DNA of 22,633 nt from Candidatus Bruticola papionis (GCA_002407045.1 DHKB01000043.1:1-22633), one strand, 5' to 3'; positions 13,576-21,580 are shown, counted from the stretch's first letter. A program made the numbers and translations. Notes: a model not told the origin generated them from the sequence alone.

Positions 13576-14934
13576 TTAAGGTTTTGGGTTGGCAGCTTCT
13601 TTAGCTTGAGCTTCGTCAATCATTTTTTGAAACTCTTCATCTTTTAGCTGAGAAGTAACTTTATCGATAGCTTTTTGTACCGCTTCGTCAAGTTTGGGCT
13701 TGTCTGCTTTCTGGCTTTTGATATTTCTCAAGGAAGCCCAGACGGCGTCGCCCACAGCTTTGAAAAGACGCTTAAACGACTCGCCTGATGGCTTAATGTC
13801 AAATTCAAACCAGAGCATACAAGCGTAACCTATAGCTATAGTGCAAGTAGCGGCAATAGAAGCCGAAACTAACCAGCCTGGAGGGCCAGCTATTTGACTC
13901 AACTGACCGGCCAAAGTGCGCCCTAAAAAGCCTATCCCTAAAGTAGTCAATAATTCTGAAGCCATTTTATAAGTAACTGGTCTATCATAGACGCGAGCTA
14001 AGTTCAGCACCATGGCAATTTGGTTGGCAGTTAAGGGAATAAATGAAGCAAAAGGCAATGGAGTTAGGGCTATAGCGCCAGAAATAACGGTAGCTCGGCG
14101 AATAGCTTGCCAGCTTAACTTTTGGCGCATAGTGGGTATTAGCTTGCCCATTTCTCCCAACAAGCGCGGTTCTGTATAAGCTGCGGCTAAGAGCAAATCA
14201 TAAACGCCTTCCTTATTTTGCGCAGAGATAGCATAAAGTTGCTCAGGTAATAAACCTAAAGCAGCAGCAGCGGTGAATTTGACCTTATCTCTAAGCTTTT
14301 TCTCGATAAGATCCATTTTATTTAAAGCTATTAAATAAGGTTTATTTAAACTCTTAAACGTATTGTAAAGATTGCGATCGGCTACGGTAATACCTCGAGT
14401 AGCATCAAAAAGCACAATTAAAAAGTCTGCCTTTTCCGCTTCTTGCATAGCTAAAGCGCTTTCCAATTGGCCATCTTTAGTGGCGTTGTTAAATCCTGGA
14501 GTGTCGATAAGGGATATGGCGCCAGCAGCAACATCTTGAGCTTTTACCGTAGTGCCGGGAATAGGGGAGACAGCTGCTGCTTCACCGATACCATTAAGTA
14601 AAGCGTTAAAAAGCGTTGACTTGCCTACATTGACTGGCCCTAAAACAGCTATTTTAGAAATCGGGGCAAAAGCTGGCCCGGCTTGACGCTTGAGCAATTC
14701 CATAATATCGCCCAGTGCAGCCGGATTGGCTTGGGCGATGTTGCTAAAAAGTCTTATGTTGAGGTTGAGCTCTTTGCGCAAATCGGCAGGCACAAAATTC
14801 CAGGCCGTTTTAGCAAGAGCTCCGCTTCCGGGAGGCAAAGTCGCTAAGTATTGGTTAAATTCGTCGTTTTTAGCTGGACTATTATTTCTTTTGCTTGAAG
14901 AGGGTGCGGCTAAGTCTTGGTTTACTTTATCCAT
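13576..14934 (-). CDS. Era-like GTPase with a C-terminal DUF697-type membrane region
   Basis: A 452-residue protein. After ~90 residues of helical, partly polar N-terminus comes a complete G domain: G1 GPVNVGKST (99-107), G2 Thr in PGTT (128-129), G3 DTPG (144-147), G4 NKMD (205-208), G5 SAQ (about 237-239). The TrmE-Era-EngA-YihA superfamily is clear. The C-terminal half has ATVISGAIALTPLPFASFIPLTANQIAMVLNLARVYDRP followed by another hydrophobic stretch, as in DUF697 (YcjF-like) proteins, suggesting membrane attachment. A charged Lys/Glu tail closes it. The role is not established for this family; membrane or envelope homeostasis is only a guess. It lies 78 nt after rsmD on the same strand, so it may be cotranscribed. 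Its Shine-Dalgarno (AGGAAAG) is about 16 nt from the ATG. Confidence 0.85.
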   Translation of the reverse strand: MDKVNQDLAAPSSSKRNNSPAKNDEFNQYLATLPPGSGALAKTAWNFVPADLRKELNLNIRLFSNIAQANPAALGDIMELLKRQAGPAFAPISKIAVLGPVNVGKSTLFNALLNGIGEAAAVSPIPGTTVKAQDVAAGAISLIDTPGFNNATKDGQLESALAMQEAEKADFLIVLFDATRGITVADRNLYNTFKSLNKPYLIALNKMDLIEKKLRDKVKFTAAAALGLLPEQLYAISAQNKEGVYDLLLAAAYTEPRLLGEMGKLIPTMRQKLSWQAIRRATVISGAIALTPLPFASFIPLTANQIAMVLNLARVYDRPVTYKMASELLTTLGIGFLGRTLAGQLSQIAGPPGWLVSASIAATCTIAIGYACMLWFEFDIKPSGESFKRLFKAVGDAVWASLRNIKSQKADKPKLDEAVQKAIDKVTSQLKDEEFQKMIDEAQAKEAANPKP

Positions 14935-15012
14935 ATTACTTTTGACACTTTCCTAATTGGCCATAAACTACGGCACAATTTTTAAGCCTACAACTACCAA
15001 AAATTAGTTGAT

Positions 15013-15519
15013 TTATTCTTGCTTTTGCCAAAATGTCAGTGAAGTTTCGCCAAAGCGTTTATCTTTTATTACCTTAAAATTGGCAAAATCTTGGGGATAA
15101 TTTTCTTTATGATGATATTCGAAGACGACTATAGCGCCTGGAGCTGTATATTTATCCAGTAAAGCTAGCGTTTGTGGGCCAGCTTCGCTGTTGTAGGGTG
15201 GATCAGCTACTATAATATCAAATTGGCGACCATTTAGCTTCTCTAAAGCTTTTGGCAATTGACCAAAAATTATTTGGCCTTTATTTTCGACTGCTTCATG
15301 TAAAAATTTCAGTGAGCGACGATCGCCTTCGATAAAAGTAGCTTCGGCGCAGCCTTCTTCCAAAAGAGCTAGTCCCAAAGAGCCGGTGCCGGCAAATAGA
15401 TCTAGTACTTTACTAGATTCGTCGATATAAGGGCGTAAAGTGGCCGTTAAAGCTTCGCGTGTTTTGCTGGTAGTGGGACGCATCCAAGTGCGTGAAGGCA
15501 GACGGGGATTTTTATTCAT
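15013..15519 (-). CDS. rsmD: RsmD-type 16S rRNA guanine methyltransferase, short at the N-terminus
   Basis: A 168-residue SAM-dependent methyltransferase. RPTTSKTREAL, VLDLFAGTGSLGLALLEEG (SAM loop, 39-57), FIEGDRRSLKFL, and the catalytic VADPPYN (104-110) match RsmD, which makes m2G966 in 16S rRNA. RsmD proteins normally begin with a ~25-residue strand pair containing RIIxGxxxGR ahead of RPTT. Here that is absent, and a stop codon (the recG stop, in the same frame) lies 27 nt upstream, so no longer start exists. Whether it is a shortened RsmD or a related N2-guanine methyltransferase cannot be settled by eye. It is 27 nt downstream of recG and clearly in its operon. Confidence 0.85.
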   Translation of the reverse strand: MNKNPRLPSRTWMRPTTSKTREALTATLRPYIDESSKVLDLFAGTGSLGLALLEEGCAEATFIEGDRRSLKFLHEAVENKGQIIFGQLPKALEKLNGRQFDIIVADPPYNSEAGPQTLALLDKYTAPGAIVVFEYHHKENYPQDFANFKVIKDKRFGETSLTFWQKQE

Positions 15520-15546
15520 GATATTTATTTTGCTCCTATAACAGAA

Positions 15547-18069
15547 TTAGTTTTCTTCCTCGTCGCTCTCTTCCTGGTTTAGGTCTTCCTCAAGGGGGTA
15601 ACGATCGGCATAGATAGCTGCTTCTTGTTTGGCCAATTCCAAAAGATGGCGATCGCGCAGCAAATCGGCACAAATCAATTCGGGAAAACCTGACTGGCGT
15701 GTGCCAAAATAGTCGCCAGGGCCGCGAATTTCCAAATCTTCTTCGGCTACTTCAAAACCGTCGGAAAGACGAGCTACCGCTTCCAATTTGCGATTGGAAG
15801 GCGAATCGCTGGAAGCTAAAAATAGGCAATAAGATTGCAATTGGCTGCGCCCAATGCGTCCGCGCAACTGATGGAGCTGAGCCATGCCAAAGCGGTTGGC
15901 ATCTTGAATTAAAATAACCGTAGCATTGCCTACATCTACACCCACTTCAATAACTGTAGTAGAAATTAAAATGTCGAGGCCACCTTGGCGAAATTGTTCC
16001 ATAACAGCTTCTTTTTCAGCAGCTTTCATTTTGCCATGGAGTAAGCCAACTCGATATTTTTTGAAGACGCCTTCTTTTAAGCGCTCAGCTTCTTGTACAG
16101 CAGCGCTAGCCTCCAGTTTATCGCTTTCGTTGATAAGAGGACAAACGATGTAAGCTTGTCTGCCTTCTTCAACTTGGGAAGCGATAAATTTGTAAGCGCG
16201 GTTGGCCTCTTGAAAAGGTACACAGCGCGACTTAATAGGCTGGCGGCCCGGCGGCAATTCGTCCAATTTGGAAAGTTCCAAGTCACCGTAAATAGTTAAA
16301 GACATGGTGCGTGGAATAGGTGTAGCCGTCATTAGCAAAACGTCACAATTTAAGTGGGTTCCGCTTTTGCGGCTTAAAGCTTGGCGTTGCAAAACGCCGA
16401 ATTTGTGCTGTTCGTCGACGACAGCCAAGCCTAGGTTGGCAAATTCTACGCTTTCTTGAATGAGGGCGTGGGTGCCCACTGCTAAATCAAATTCACCAGC
16501 TTTAAGTTGCGCGGCGATTTGCATTTTTTTCTTCTTACTCAGGCTGCCTTTTAAAAGACAAATACGCAAGCCAGCCGGTTCTAAGAGCTGGCACAACTTT
16601 AAATAATGTTGCTGAGCCAGAATTTCTGTGGGAGCCATAATGGCAGCCTGGTAGCCATTGCGCACAGCCGCAAAAGCTGCATAAGCGGCAATTACGGTTT
16701 TGCCTGAGCCGACGTCGCCTTGCAACATGCGGTTCATAGGATGGTTTAAGCTTAGATCGTGAGCAATTTCTTTAATAGCACGCTGCTGGGCACCGGTTAA
16801 GGTAAAGGGCAATAACTTCTGAAATTCAGCTTCAAGGTTGGGCAAATCGTGATAAAAAACGTTGCGCTGCTGATTCTGTCTGCAAGTGCGCTTATGAACT
16901 ACGCGCAATTGCAAAGCAAAAAGTTCTTCAAAAGCTAAACGTTGTTGCGCTTTAAACAATTGATCGTAGTCGGCTGGCCAGTGCATATACATAGTGGCCA
17001 ACGATTTAGGCAAAAAATGATATTTATCTAAAAGCTCTTGAGGCAAACTTTCTGGCATAAGCTGAGCGCAGGCTGGTATTAGCTTAAACATCAGCTTATG
17101 CATATAGCTTTGGTAGAGCTTGGCGCTTAGCTTATAAATCGGTACCAGGCGGCCAAAGGAAGGTGAATTTTCCGCTTGCTCGGCAAATTCTGGCGAAGCC
17201 ATGCGCAAATTGGGGCCGCGATCATATTCGGCTTTACCAAAGGCGACAATATGTACGCCTGGGCGTAACTTAGCGCTTAAATAAGGTTGGTTAAACCAGA
17301 CTAATTTTAGGCTACCACTTTCGTCTAGCACTTCTACTTCTAAAAGGCGCTTGCGGTTAGTGGTGACAATAGTTTTGGCTTCAGCTACTACAGCTTTTAT
17401 TTGCTCAAAAGCGCCGGGGCGCAAATCGGCTATTTTCTGTACTTGGCGGCGATCTTCCCAACGTCTGGGATAGTCGGTGAGCAAATCTTTTAAGGTATAA
17501 ATGCCTAAATTATTGAAAATAGCCTGTTTGGTGCGACCAATACTGCGAATCTTCTCGACAGGTGTATCCAGCTTATACAAAGTTGGAGCGAAGGAAATAA
17601 GGCGTCGTTGCTCAGCTGTAAGTAAAAAATTGTTTTCAGTTTGGTTATTAGGCGCTGACTTTTCAGAGGCCGCCTCTCGAGCATTGGCACTGCTTTTTGT
17701 TGTTTTATCAATAGAGGAGGCATTGATAGCCCAAGCTTTTTCTTCAGAAGCAATTGGCTTGGCAGAAGGCGCGGCTTGGTCTAGCTTGTCAGGTTCAGCA
17801 ATTAAGGCTAAGGCTTTACCAACTAACACCAGGCTACCCTGGCGTACGCGCTGCGGCAAAGAATTATAATCGGCCAATTTTTTGCCCACTTGGCGCAAGC
17901 TAAAAGCTTCATCTTTAGCCAGCTCGTTAGCATGGAGGCAAAAAAAATGCCAAGCCGACTCTATGTCGATATTGCCTCGGCAACCGTCGCTATATTCGCG
18001 ACGCATCAGACGCAACAAACGGCGGGCTAAATTTCTTGCTTCAGTTGAGTAGACTTTTTCTGCCTCCAT
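15547..18069 (-). CDS. recG: ATP-dependent DNA helicase RecG
   Basis: Branched-DNA helicase that remodels stalled forks and recombination junctions. At 840 residues it is ~150 longer than E. coli RecG. The extra length is an N-terminal region: a helical part (1-95, RNLARRLLRLMRREYSDG..) and a Ser/Ala/Lys-rich linker (about 95-155), then the wedge domain starting at LDTPVEKIRSIGRTKQAIFNNLGI. Helicase motifs follow: Walker A GDVGSGKT (about 450), DEQH, TATPIPRT, HGKM, STTVIEVGVDV and QLRGRIGR. The last fits the RecG C-terminus with ...GPGDYFGTRQSGFPEL. Extended RecG proteins are known from cyanobacteria and plants. GAGGAGG lies 13 nt before the ATG. murB is 25 nt upstream and rsmD 27 nt downstream. 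Confidence 0.97.
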   Translation of the reverse strand: MEAEKVYSTEARNLARRLLRLMRREYSDGCRGNIDIESAWHFFCLHANELAKDEAFSLRQVGKKLADYNSLPQRVRQGSLVLVGKALALIAEPDKLDQAAPSAKPIASEEKAWAINASSIDKTTKSSANAREAASEKSAPNNQTENNFLLTAEQRRLISFAPTLYKLDTPVEKIRSIGRTKQAIFNNLGIYTLKDLLTDYPRRWEDRRQVQKIADLRPGAFEQIKAVVAEAKTIVTTNRKRLLEVEVLDESGSLKLVWFNQPYLSAKLRPGVHIVAFGKAEYDRGPNLRMASPEFAEQAENSPSFGRLVPIYKLSAKLYQSYMHKLMFKLIPACAQLMPESLPQELLDKYHFLPKSLATMYMHWPADYDQLFKAQQRLAFEELFALQLRVVHKRTCRQNQQRNVFYHDLPNLEAEFQKLLPFTLTGAQQRAIKEIAHDLSLNHPMNRMLQGDVGSGKTVIAAYAAFAAVRNGYQAAIMAPTEILAQQHYLKLCQLLEPAGLRICLLKGSLSKKKKMQIAAQLKAGEFDLAVGTHALIQESVEFANLGLAVVDEQHKFGVLQRQALSRKSGTHLNCDVLLMTATPIPRTMSLTIYGDLELSKLDELPPGRQPIKSRCVPFQEANRAYKFIASQVEEGRQAYIVCPLINESDKLEASAAVQEAERLKEGVFKKYRVGLLHGKMKAAEKEAVMEQFRQGGLDILISTTVIEVGVDVGNATVILIQDANRFGMAQLHQLRGRIGRSQLQSYCLFLASSDSPSNRKLEAVARLSDGFEVAEEDLEIRGPGDYFGTRQSGFPELICADLLRDRHLLELAKQEAAIYADRYPLEEDLNQEESDEEEN

Positions 18070-18094
18070 GCTTTTTGCACGGCCTCCTCAATAA

Positions 18095-19162
18095 TTAATG
18101 ATCGGAAAATCCCAGCATAATTGGTTCCGGCTTAAGTTGGATATGGAAAACTTCTTTTACTTTGGCCTTTACTAAATCAGAAAAAGCCAGCATATCGGCT
18201 GCCGAAGCTTGACCGGGATTGATTAAAGCTAAAGTGTGAGCAGAAGAAACGCCGGCTTTGCCAGAGCGGAAGCCTTTATGGAAACCGGCATTATCTACTA
18301 ACCAAGCTGCCGAGATTTTGCACATTTCGGGATTATCGGTATTGTATACTGGCATATTGGGCCAGCGCTCTTTTAACTGTTGGGCTTGAGCTTGGGGAAT
18401 AATAGGATTTAAGTAAAAAGAACCGGCGCAGCGATGGTTGGGATCAGCCTTGTCATAAAGCATAGACTTTGAAGCTCTCACCTTGAGGACGGCTTGGCGC
18501 ACTTGAGCTAAAGTGGGGCGCCAGGCAGAGTCGGCGGCCACTTTGTCGGCAAAGAAACGCTCCAAATCTTGGTAGCGCATAGTGGCTTGGCCATGCACTT
18601 TCAGCTTAAAGGTGACAGAGGTAATAATATAGCGCCCTTTCCAAGCTGTTTTGAAATTGCTAGTGCGGTAGGCAAAGGCGCAAGAGGACGCCGACAGATT
18701 GAGCGTTTCCAAAGTTTCCAAATCGATAACTTGGACTTGCTCGATAGTATGGCCAGCTTCTTGACCGTAAGCGCCTATGTTTTGCACTGGCGCAGCGCCA
18801 ACTTGTCCGGGAATGCCGCTTAAACATTCTAGACCGGCCAAGTCTTGCTCTACTGTTTTGGCTACAAGATCATCCCAAATAACGCCCGCTTGAGCTTCAA
18901 CGATAGCTTCTTCGTTTTTTGTATTTATGGTAAGTTTTTGCATCTTTGGCTTAATGAGTAGGCCTTTAAAGCCAGCGTCAGAGGCCAAAATATTACTTCC
19001 GCAACCGATAGGAAAGATGTTAAAGGCGTGTTCGCGAGCAAAAAGTATGCTTTGTTTTAATTCTTCCAAGGTGGAAGGTTCGGCCAGCCATTGTGCGGGG
19101 CCGCCAATTTCAAAAGTAGTCAGAGTGCTGATAGGTACGTCAGCTTTAATAAAACTATACAT
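18095..19162 (-). CDS. murB: UDP-N-acetylenolpyruvoylglucosamine reductase (type I MurB)
   Basis: FAD/NADPH enzyme that makes UDP-MurNAc, a cytoplasmic step of peptidoglycan synthesis. The 355 residues show TTFEIGGPAQW, GCGSNILASDAGFKG (FAD binding, about 53-67), SGIPGQVGAAPVQNIGAYGQE, the AYRTSNFK loop typical of type I, catalytic Ser248 in AGSFYLNP, AAWLVDNAGFHKGFRSGKAGVSSAHTLALIN, and a closing LKPEPIMLG with the catalytic Glu. The ATG at 19162 places TTF at the usual distance from the N-terminus; the frame runs back to a TTG at 19303, but that extension does not look like MurB. No Shine-Dalgarno is visible, and a strong hairpin ends 3 nt before the ATG. First gene of the murB-recG-rsmD transcript. 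Confidence 0.95.
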   Translation of the reverse strand: MYSFIKADVPISTLTTFEIGGPAQWLAEPSTLEELKQSILFAREHAFNIFPIGCGSNILASDAGFKGLLIKPKMQKLTINTKNEEAIVEAQAGVIWDDLVAKTVEQDLAGLECLSGIPGQVGAAPVQNIGAYGQEAGHTIEQVQVIDLETLETLNLSASSCAFAYRTSNFKTAWKGRYIITSVTFKLKVHGQATMRYQDLERFFADKVAADSAWRPTLAQVRQAVLKVRASKSMLYDKADPNHRCAGSFYLNPIIPQAQAQQLKERWPNMPVYNTDNPEMCKISAAWLVDNAGFHKGFRSGKAGVSSAHTLALINPGQASAADMLAFSDLVKAKVKEVFHIQLKPEPIMLGFSDH

Positions 19163-19165
19163 AAC

Positions 19166-19209
19166 TGCCAAGCATTTTACAGGCTGAGCCCTAAAGCCTT
19201 TGCTTGGCA
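19166..19209 (-). promoter_or_regulatory. RNA hairpin over the murB translation start region, with an alternative partner
   Basis: TGCCAAGCA (19166-19174) and TGCTTGGCA (19201-19209) are perfect 9-bp complements, with AGGCT (19181-19185) and AGCCT (19195-19199) pairing inside. In murB mRNA the 3' arm ends 3 nt before the ATG and would cover the ribosome-binding site. A third copy of the core, GCCAAGC at 19252-19258, can instead pair with the 5' arm, so two exclusive folds are possible. A translational switch is an inference. Confidence 0.5.
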
Positions 19210-19300
19210 AGCTTTTATTGGAAAAATAGTCGCTGCTTAAGCTTCTTCCAAGCCAAGCTTTTTGGACGCTTACCAAACTAGGCAAAAGAGGACAAAACCG

Positions 19301-19329
19301 CAAAAACTCCGAACATGATGGGGTTTTTG
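19301..19329. other. Terminator-like hairpin in the murB / 19388 divergent region
   Basis: CAAAAACTCC (19301-19310) and GGGGTTTTTG (19320-19329) form a 10-bp stem with one T-G pair and a 9-nt loop. It looks like a terminator, yet no gene ends here on either strand. It may be an operator or insulate divergent transcription. The rest of 19163-19387 shows only a weak -10-like TATAGA at 19354-19359. Confidence 0.45.
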
Positions 19330-19387
19330 TTCCTAATTTATCTACATTACGGATATAGAGTTACTGTGCGCGGAGGTTTGGCTAGCT

Positions 19388-21334
19388 ATGGGCGAGGGCA
19401 TGTTGTCATCAGTGGGGTTTAATCGCTCTAATTTAAATCAGGACGTTGCTCGTGTGGTAGCTGAGCAAGGCAAGCTCAATTATCCGCAAGTACTGGAAAC
19501 TTGCTATCCAGCTCGTCCTCTTACTCCTTTGCGCTATAAAGACAGCCATTTGAAAGCCCGCCGAGTAAAATGTATTTTTGTCGGCCCCAATGACAAAATT
19601 CCCGTACATTGTCCGCCTGGTTTCGATTTACTGGCTATTATGGGCTTAGGCTTTACTAGACGCGAAACCGAAGATGTTACCGAGCTATTGAAAAATACCA
19701 AAGTAGGCTCTGATGTTATTGTAGGTGTACCTGAGCAACCATTACCCGGTTCAGCTCAACTTAAAGAATTGCAAGCTCTCAACATACTGGCCGTTCAGGA
19801 ACCTTACACGGTGCCGGGCAATGCGCAAAACTTATTGCAAAGTCGCCGACAAATGGTGCGTCGCCAACTTTTAGAAAAGTTGCGTTTACAACTCACTCCC
19901 AACAATTTCCACTGGCTCTATAAAGGCGTTTCTTGCGATGACATTAAGAGTAGGCGCCGCGATATTTTCTTTACCAATGTTTTAGAACTTATCTACACCA
20001 AAGTTCCCCAACTTAAAGCTTGTGGCAGTATGCGCGATCGTTGCGAAGCTGTAGATATTTTGCTCAACACTAAAGAACCTTTGCAATTTATTACTTTGGA
20101 TAAGAGTGGCGGTTATAAAGTTATTCGCGATTTTCTTATTAAAGGTGGCGTAGTTTCAGCTACAGAGGATTGTGGCAGCTATGCTATCTACAAAGTAAAT
20201 GGTTTTATCGCCAACGAGGCTCCTTTAGCTTCCATTTGGAACCGCCTTTTGTATATGCTTATAGGCGAAGGATGCCAAGAGCTTAGTTGTGGTTTGCAAG
20301 AACTTTATAACAAATTCTCCCGACGTCCCTACGGCATAGACGTATCTTTCTTAAATATTTTGCTAGCTGCCGCTGTGCGCCGTTACTATCCAGCTTTAAG
20401 CTTTTGCTTACGCGGTGAAGAGTTGCGCTTAGATAGCACTGCTCTTCGTCAAGCTTGGGGTGCTGCTGCCCATTGTCAAGTGCTTTACACTCCTCAAGCT
20501 CCCTATCGAAGCGCTCAGGCTTTGCACCATATTATTGAGAGCTTTGGCTTCGCTAGTAGTCGCAATATACGTGATTTGTGGGAGATAGCCGCCGACTCTT
20601 TGCAAGCTTGGCATAATAGGTTGTCTCCTTTGGCACTCACTTTAGAGCCTAAAGTGGGCGAGCCTGCTTACGTACTTAACAATTTATTCTCTTCTCAGAA
20701 GGAGCGCTCTGCTCGCGAATTTATTGGCCAAGATCTTCTTGAAAAGGCTGGATTCTCAGGTTTGCCTCAAGGAGAAGAGTTAGAGCGTTTTGAGCTTTGG
20801 CTCAAAGAAGCTCGCGCTGCTTTTGCGCGTTATGAAGAAACTTTTCGCCGCCGTTTGGCTGGACGTATAGCTGAGCAATTTGGCGGTAAAGCCGAAGACT
20901 TACCCGAAAATAGCGAAGATTATGTGCCTATTTTAAATCAGCTCTTCCGCCGTTGGTTCTCCCGTCTTTATCCTAATAGCGGAGCGCAAAAACTCAGTCC
21001 CTGGGCCAGCGCTTTAGCTGAAATGTATGCTTTAGAGCCAGAAGCTGACGCCAAATATTGGTTTGAACTTTTGCCTTTACAATTTGATTTGCCTAGTTTA
21101 AGCAAATGGGAGAGAGACAACTCTGTAACTTTCGCTTCCCGCTTAGTAAGAGCTTGCTTAGAACTAGAATTGTGGCATATCGAAGGCTTGTTCCCGCTGC
21201 CTGAGGATAAAGAAGAAGCTGAACAAAAATTGAGCCATTGGTTGCGCTCCTCGTTTAATGGTTTCGGCTTAAATAAAGAACAGCGCGAGTCGGTCTTGCT
21301 CGATTTATTGGAAGAACTTTGCTGGTCTGAATAA
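19388..21334 (+). CDS. Uncharacterised 648-residue protein, possibly related to the C-terminal half of BrxC/PglY-type large ATPases
   Basis: I do not recognise this protein with confidence. It has no signal peptide, no membrane segment, no Walker A motif and no obvious catalytic triad. Residues about 105-170 (DVIVGVPEQPLPGSAQLKELQALNIL...LLQSRRQMVRRQLLEKLRLQL), then WLYKG (about 176), the VLELIYTKVPQL stretch and a winged-helix-like KVIRDFLIKGGVVSATEDCGSYAIYKV recall the region after the ATPase domain in BrxC/PglY-like proteins. So does SRRPYGIDVSFLNILLAAAVRRYY (about 311-334), although those proteins are much longer and carry a P-loop. The C-terminal 200 residues are mostly amphipathic helix with many Glu/Leu/Trp. 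GGAGG at 19372-19376 is 11 nt from the ATG. It is monocistronic, divergent from murB, with no restriction or phage-defence genes beside it. The family link is tentative (about 0.3). Confidence 0.9.
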   Translation: MGEGMLSSVGFNRSNLNQDVARVVAEQGKLNYPQVLETCYPARPLTPLRYKDSHLKARRVKCIFVGPNDKIPVHCPPGFDLLAIMGLGFTRRETEDVTELLKNTKVGSDVIVGVPEQPLPGSAQLKELQALNILAVQEPYTVPGNAQNLLQSRRQMVRRQLLEKLRLQLTPNNFHWLYKGVSCDDIKSRRRDIFFTNVLELIYTKVPQLKACGSMRDRCEAVDILLNTKEPLQFITLDKSGGYKVIRDFLIKGGVVSATEDCGSYAIYKVNGFIANEAPLASIWNRLLYMLIGEGCQELSCGLQELYNKFSRRPYGIDVSFLNILLAAAVRRYYPALSFCLRGEELRLDSTALRQAWGAAAHCQVLYTPQAPYRSAQALHHIIESFGFASSRNIRDLWEIAADSLQAWHNRLSPLALTLEPKVGEPAYVLNNLFSSQKERSAREFIGQDLLEKAGFSGLPQGEELERFELWLKEARAAFARYEETFRRRLAGRIAEQFGGKAEDLPENSEDYVPILNQLFRRWFSRLYPNSGAQKLSPWASALAEMYALEPEADAKYWFELLPLQFDLPSLSKWERDNSVTFASRLVRACLELELWHIEGLFPLPEDKEEAEQKLSHWLRSSFNGFGLNKEQRESVLLDLLEELCWSE

Positions 21335-21393
21335 TTTTATATCAGGTTTTTTTAGTGCTTTAAGTTGAGCTTCAGGCTCTAACAATTATCTCC

Positions 21394-21421
21394 AATCCCG
21401 CCTCCAAAGGGCGGGATTTTT
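21394..21421 (+). terminator. Intrinsic terminator after the 19388-21334 gene
   Basis: A perfect 9-bp stem (21394-21402 with 21410-21418), 7-nt loop and T tail. A smaller stem (GAGC/GCTC around 21367-21380) precedes it. Confidence 0.92.
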
Positions 21422-21429
21422 GCTATATG

Positions 21430-21458
21430 GTGACATTCTACATTAAAAATATTAAAAT
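21430..21458 (+). promoter_or_regulatory. Predicted ktrB promoter
   Basis: GTGACA (21430-21435) and TAAAAT (21453-21458) are separated by 17 bp, directly after the terminator. Transcription would begin near 21465, leaving a 5' leader of about 115 nt. Confidence 0.6.
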
Positions 21459-21487
21459 GGGACTGGTTCGTTCATAAATATGGCATG

Positions 21488-21558
21488 TGGCGAGGCATAG
21501 AAAAGCAAGTCTCAGCCATTTTCTTAGTCGGCTAAGTAGCTCTGAAAAAAAGGACTAA
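21488..21558 (+). other. Two stem-loops in the ktrB leader
   Basis: TGGCGAG (21488-21494) pairs with CTC-GCCA (21511-21518, one bulged A). TTAGTC (21524-21529) pairs with GACTAA (21553-21558). The Shine-Dalgarno GGGAGG (21563-21568) stays free. The c-di-AMP (ydaO) riboswitch that often precedes ktr genes in Firmicutes was looked for and its conserved blocks were not seen. Confidence 0.4.
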
Positions 21559-21580
21559 AACCGGGAGGAAAGCGACATAT

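Noticed and set aside
19163..19303. MurB starting at TTG 19303 (47 extra residues)
   Set aside because: The extension is unlike the MurB N-terminus, crosses two strong hairpins and has no ribosome-binding site; ATG 19162 gives the family length.
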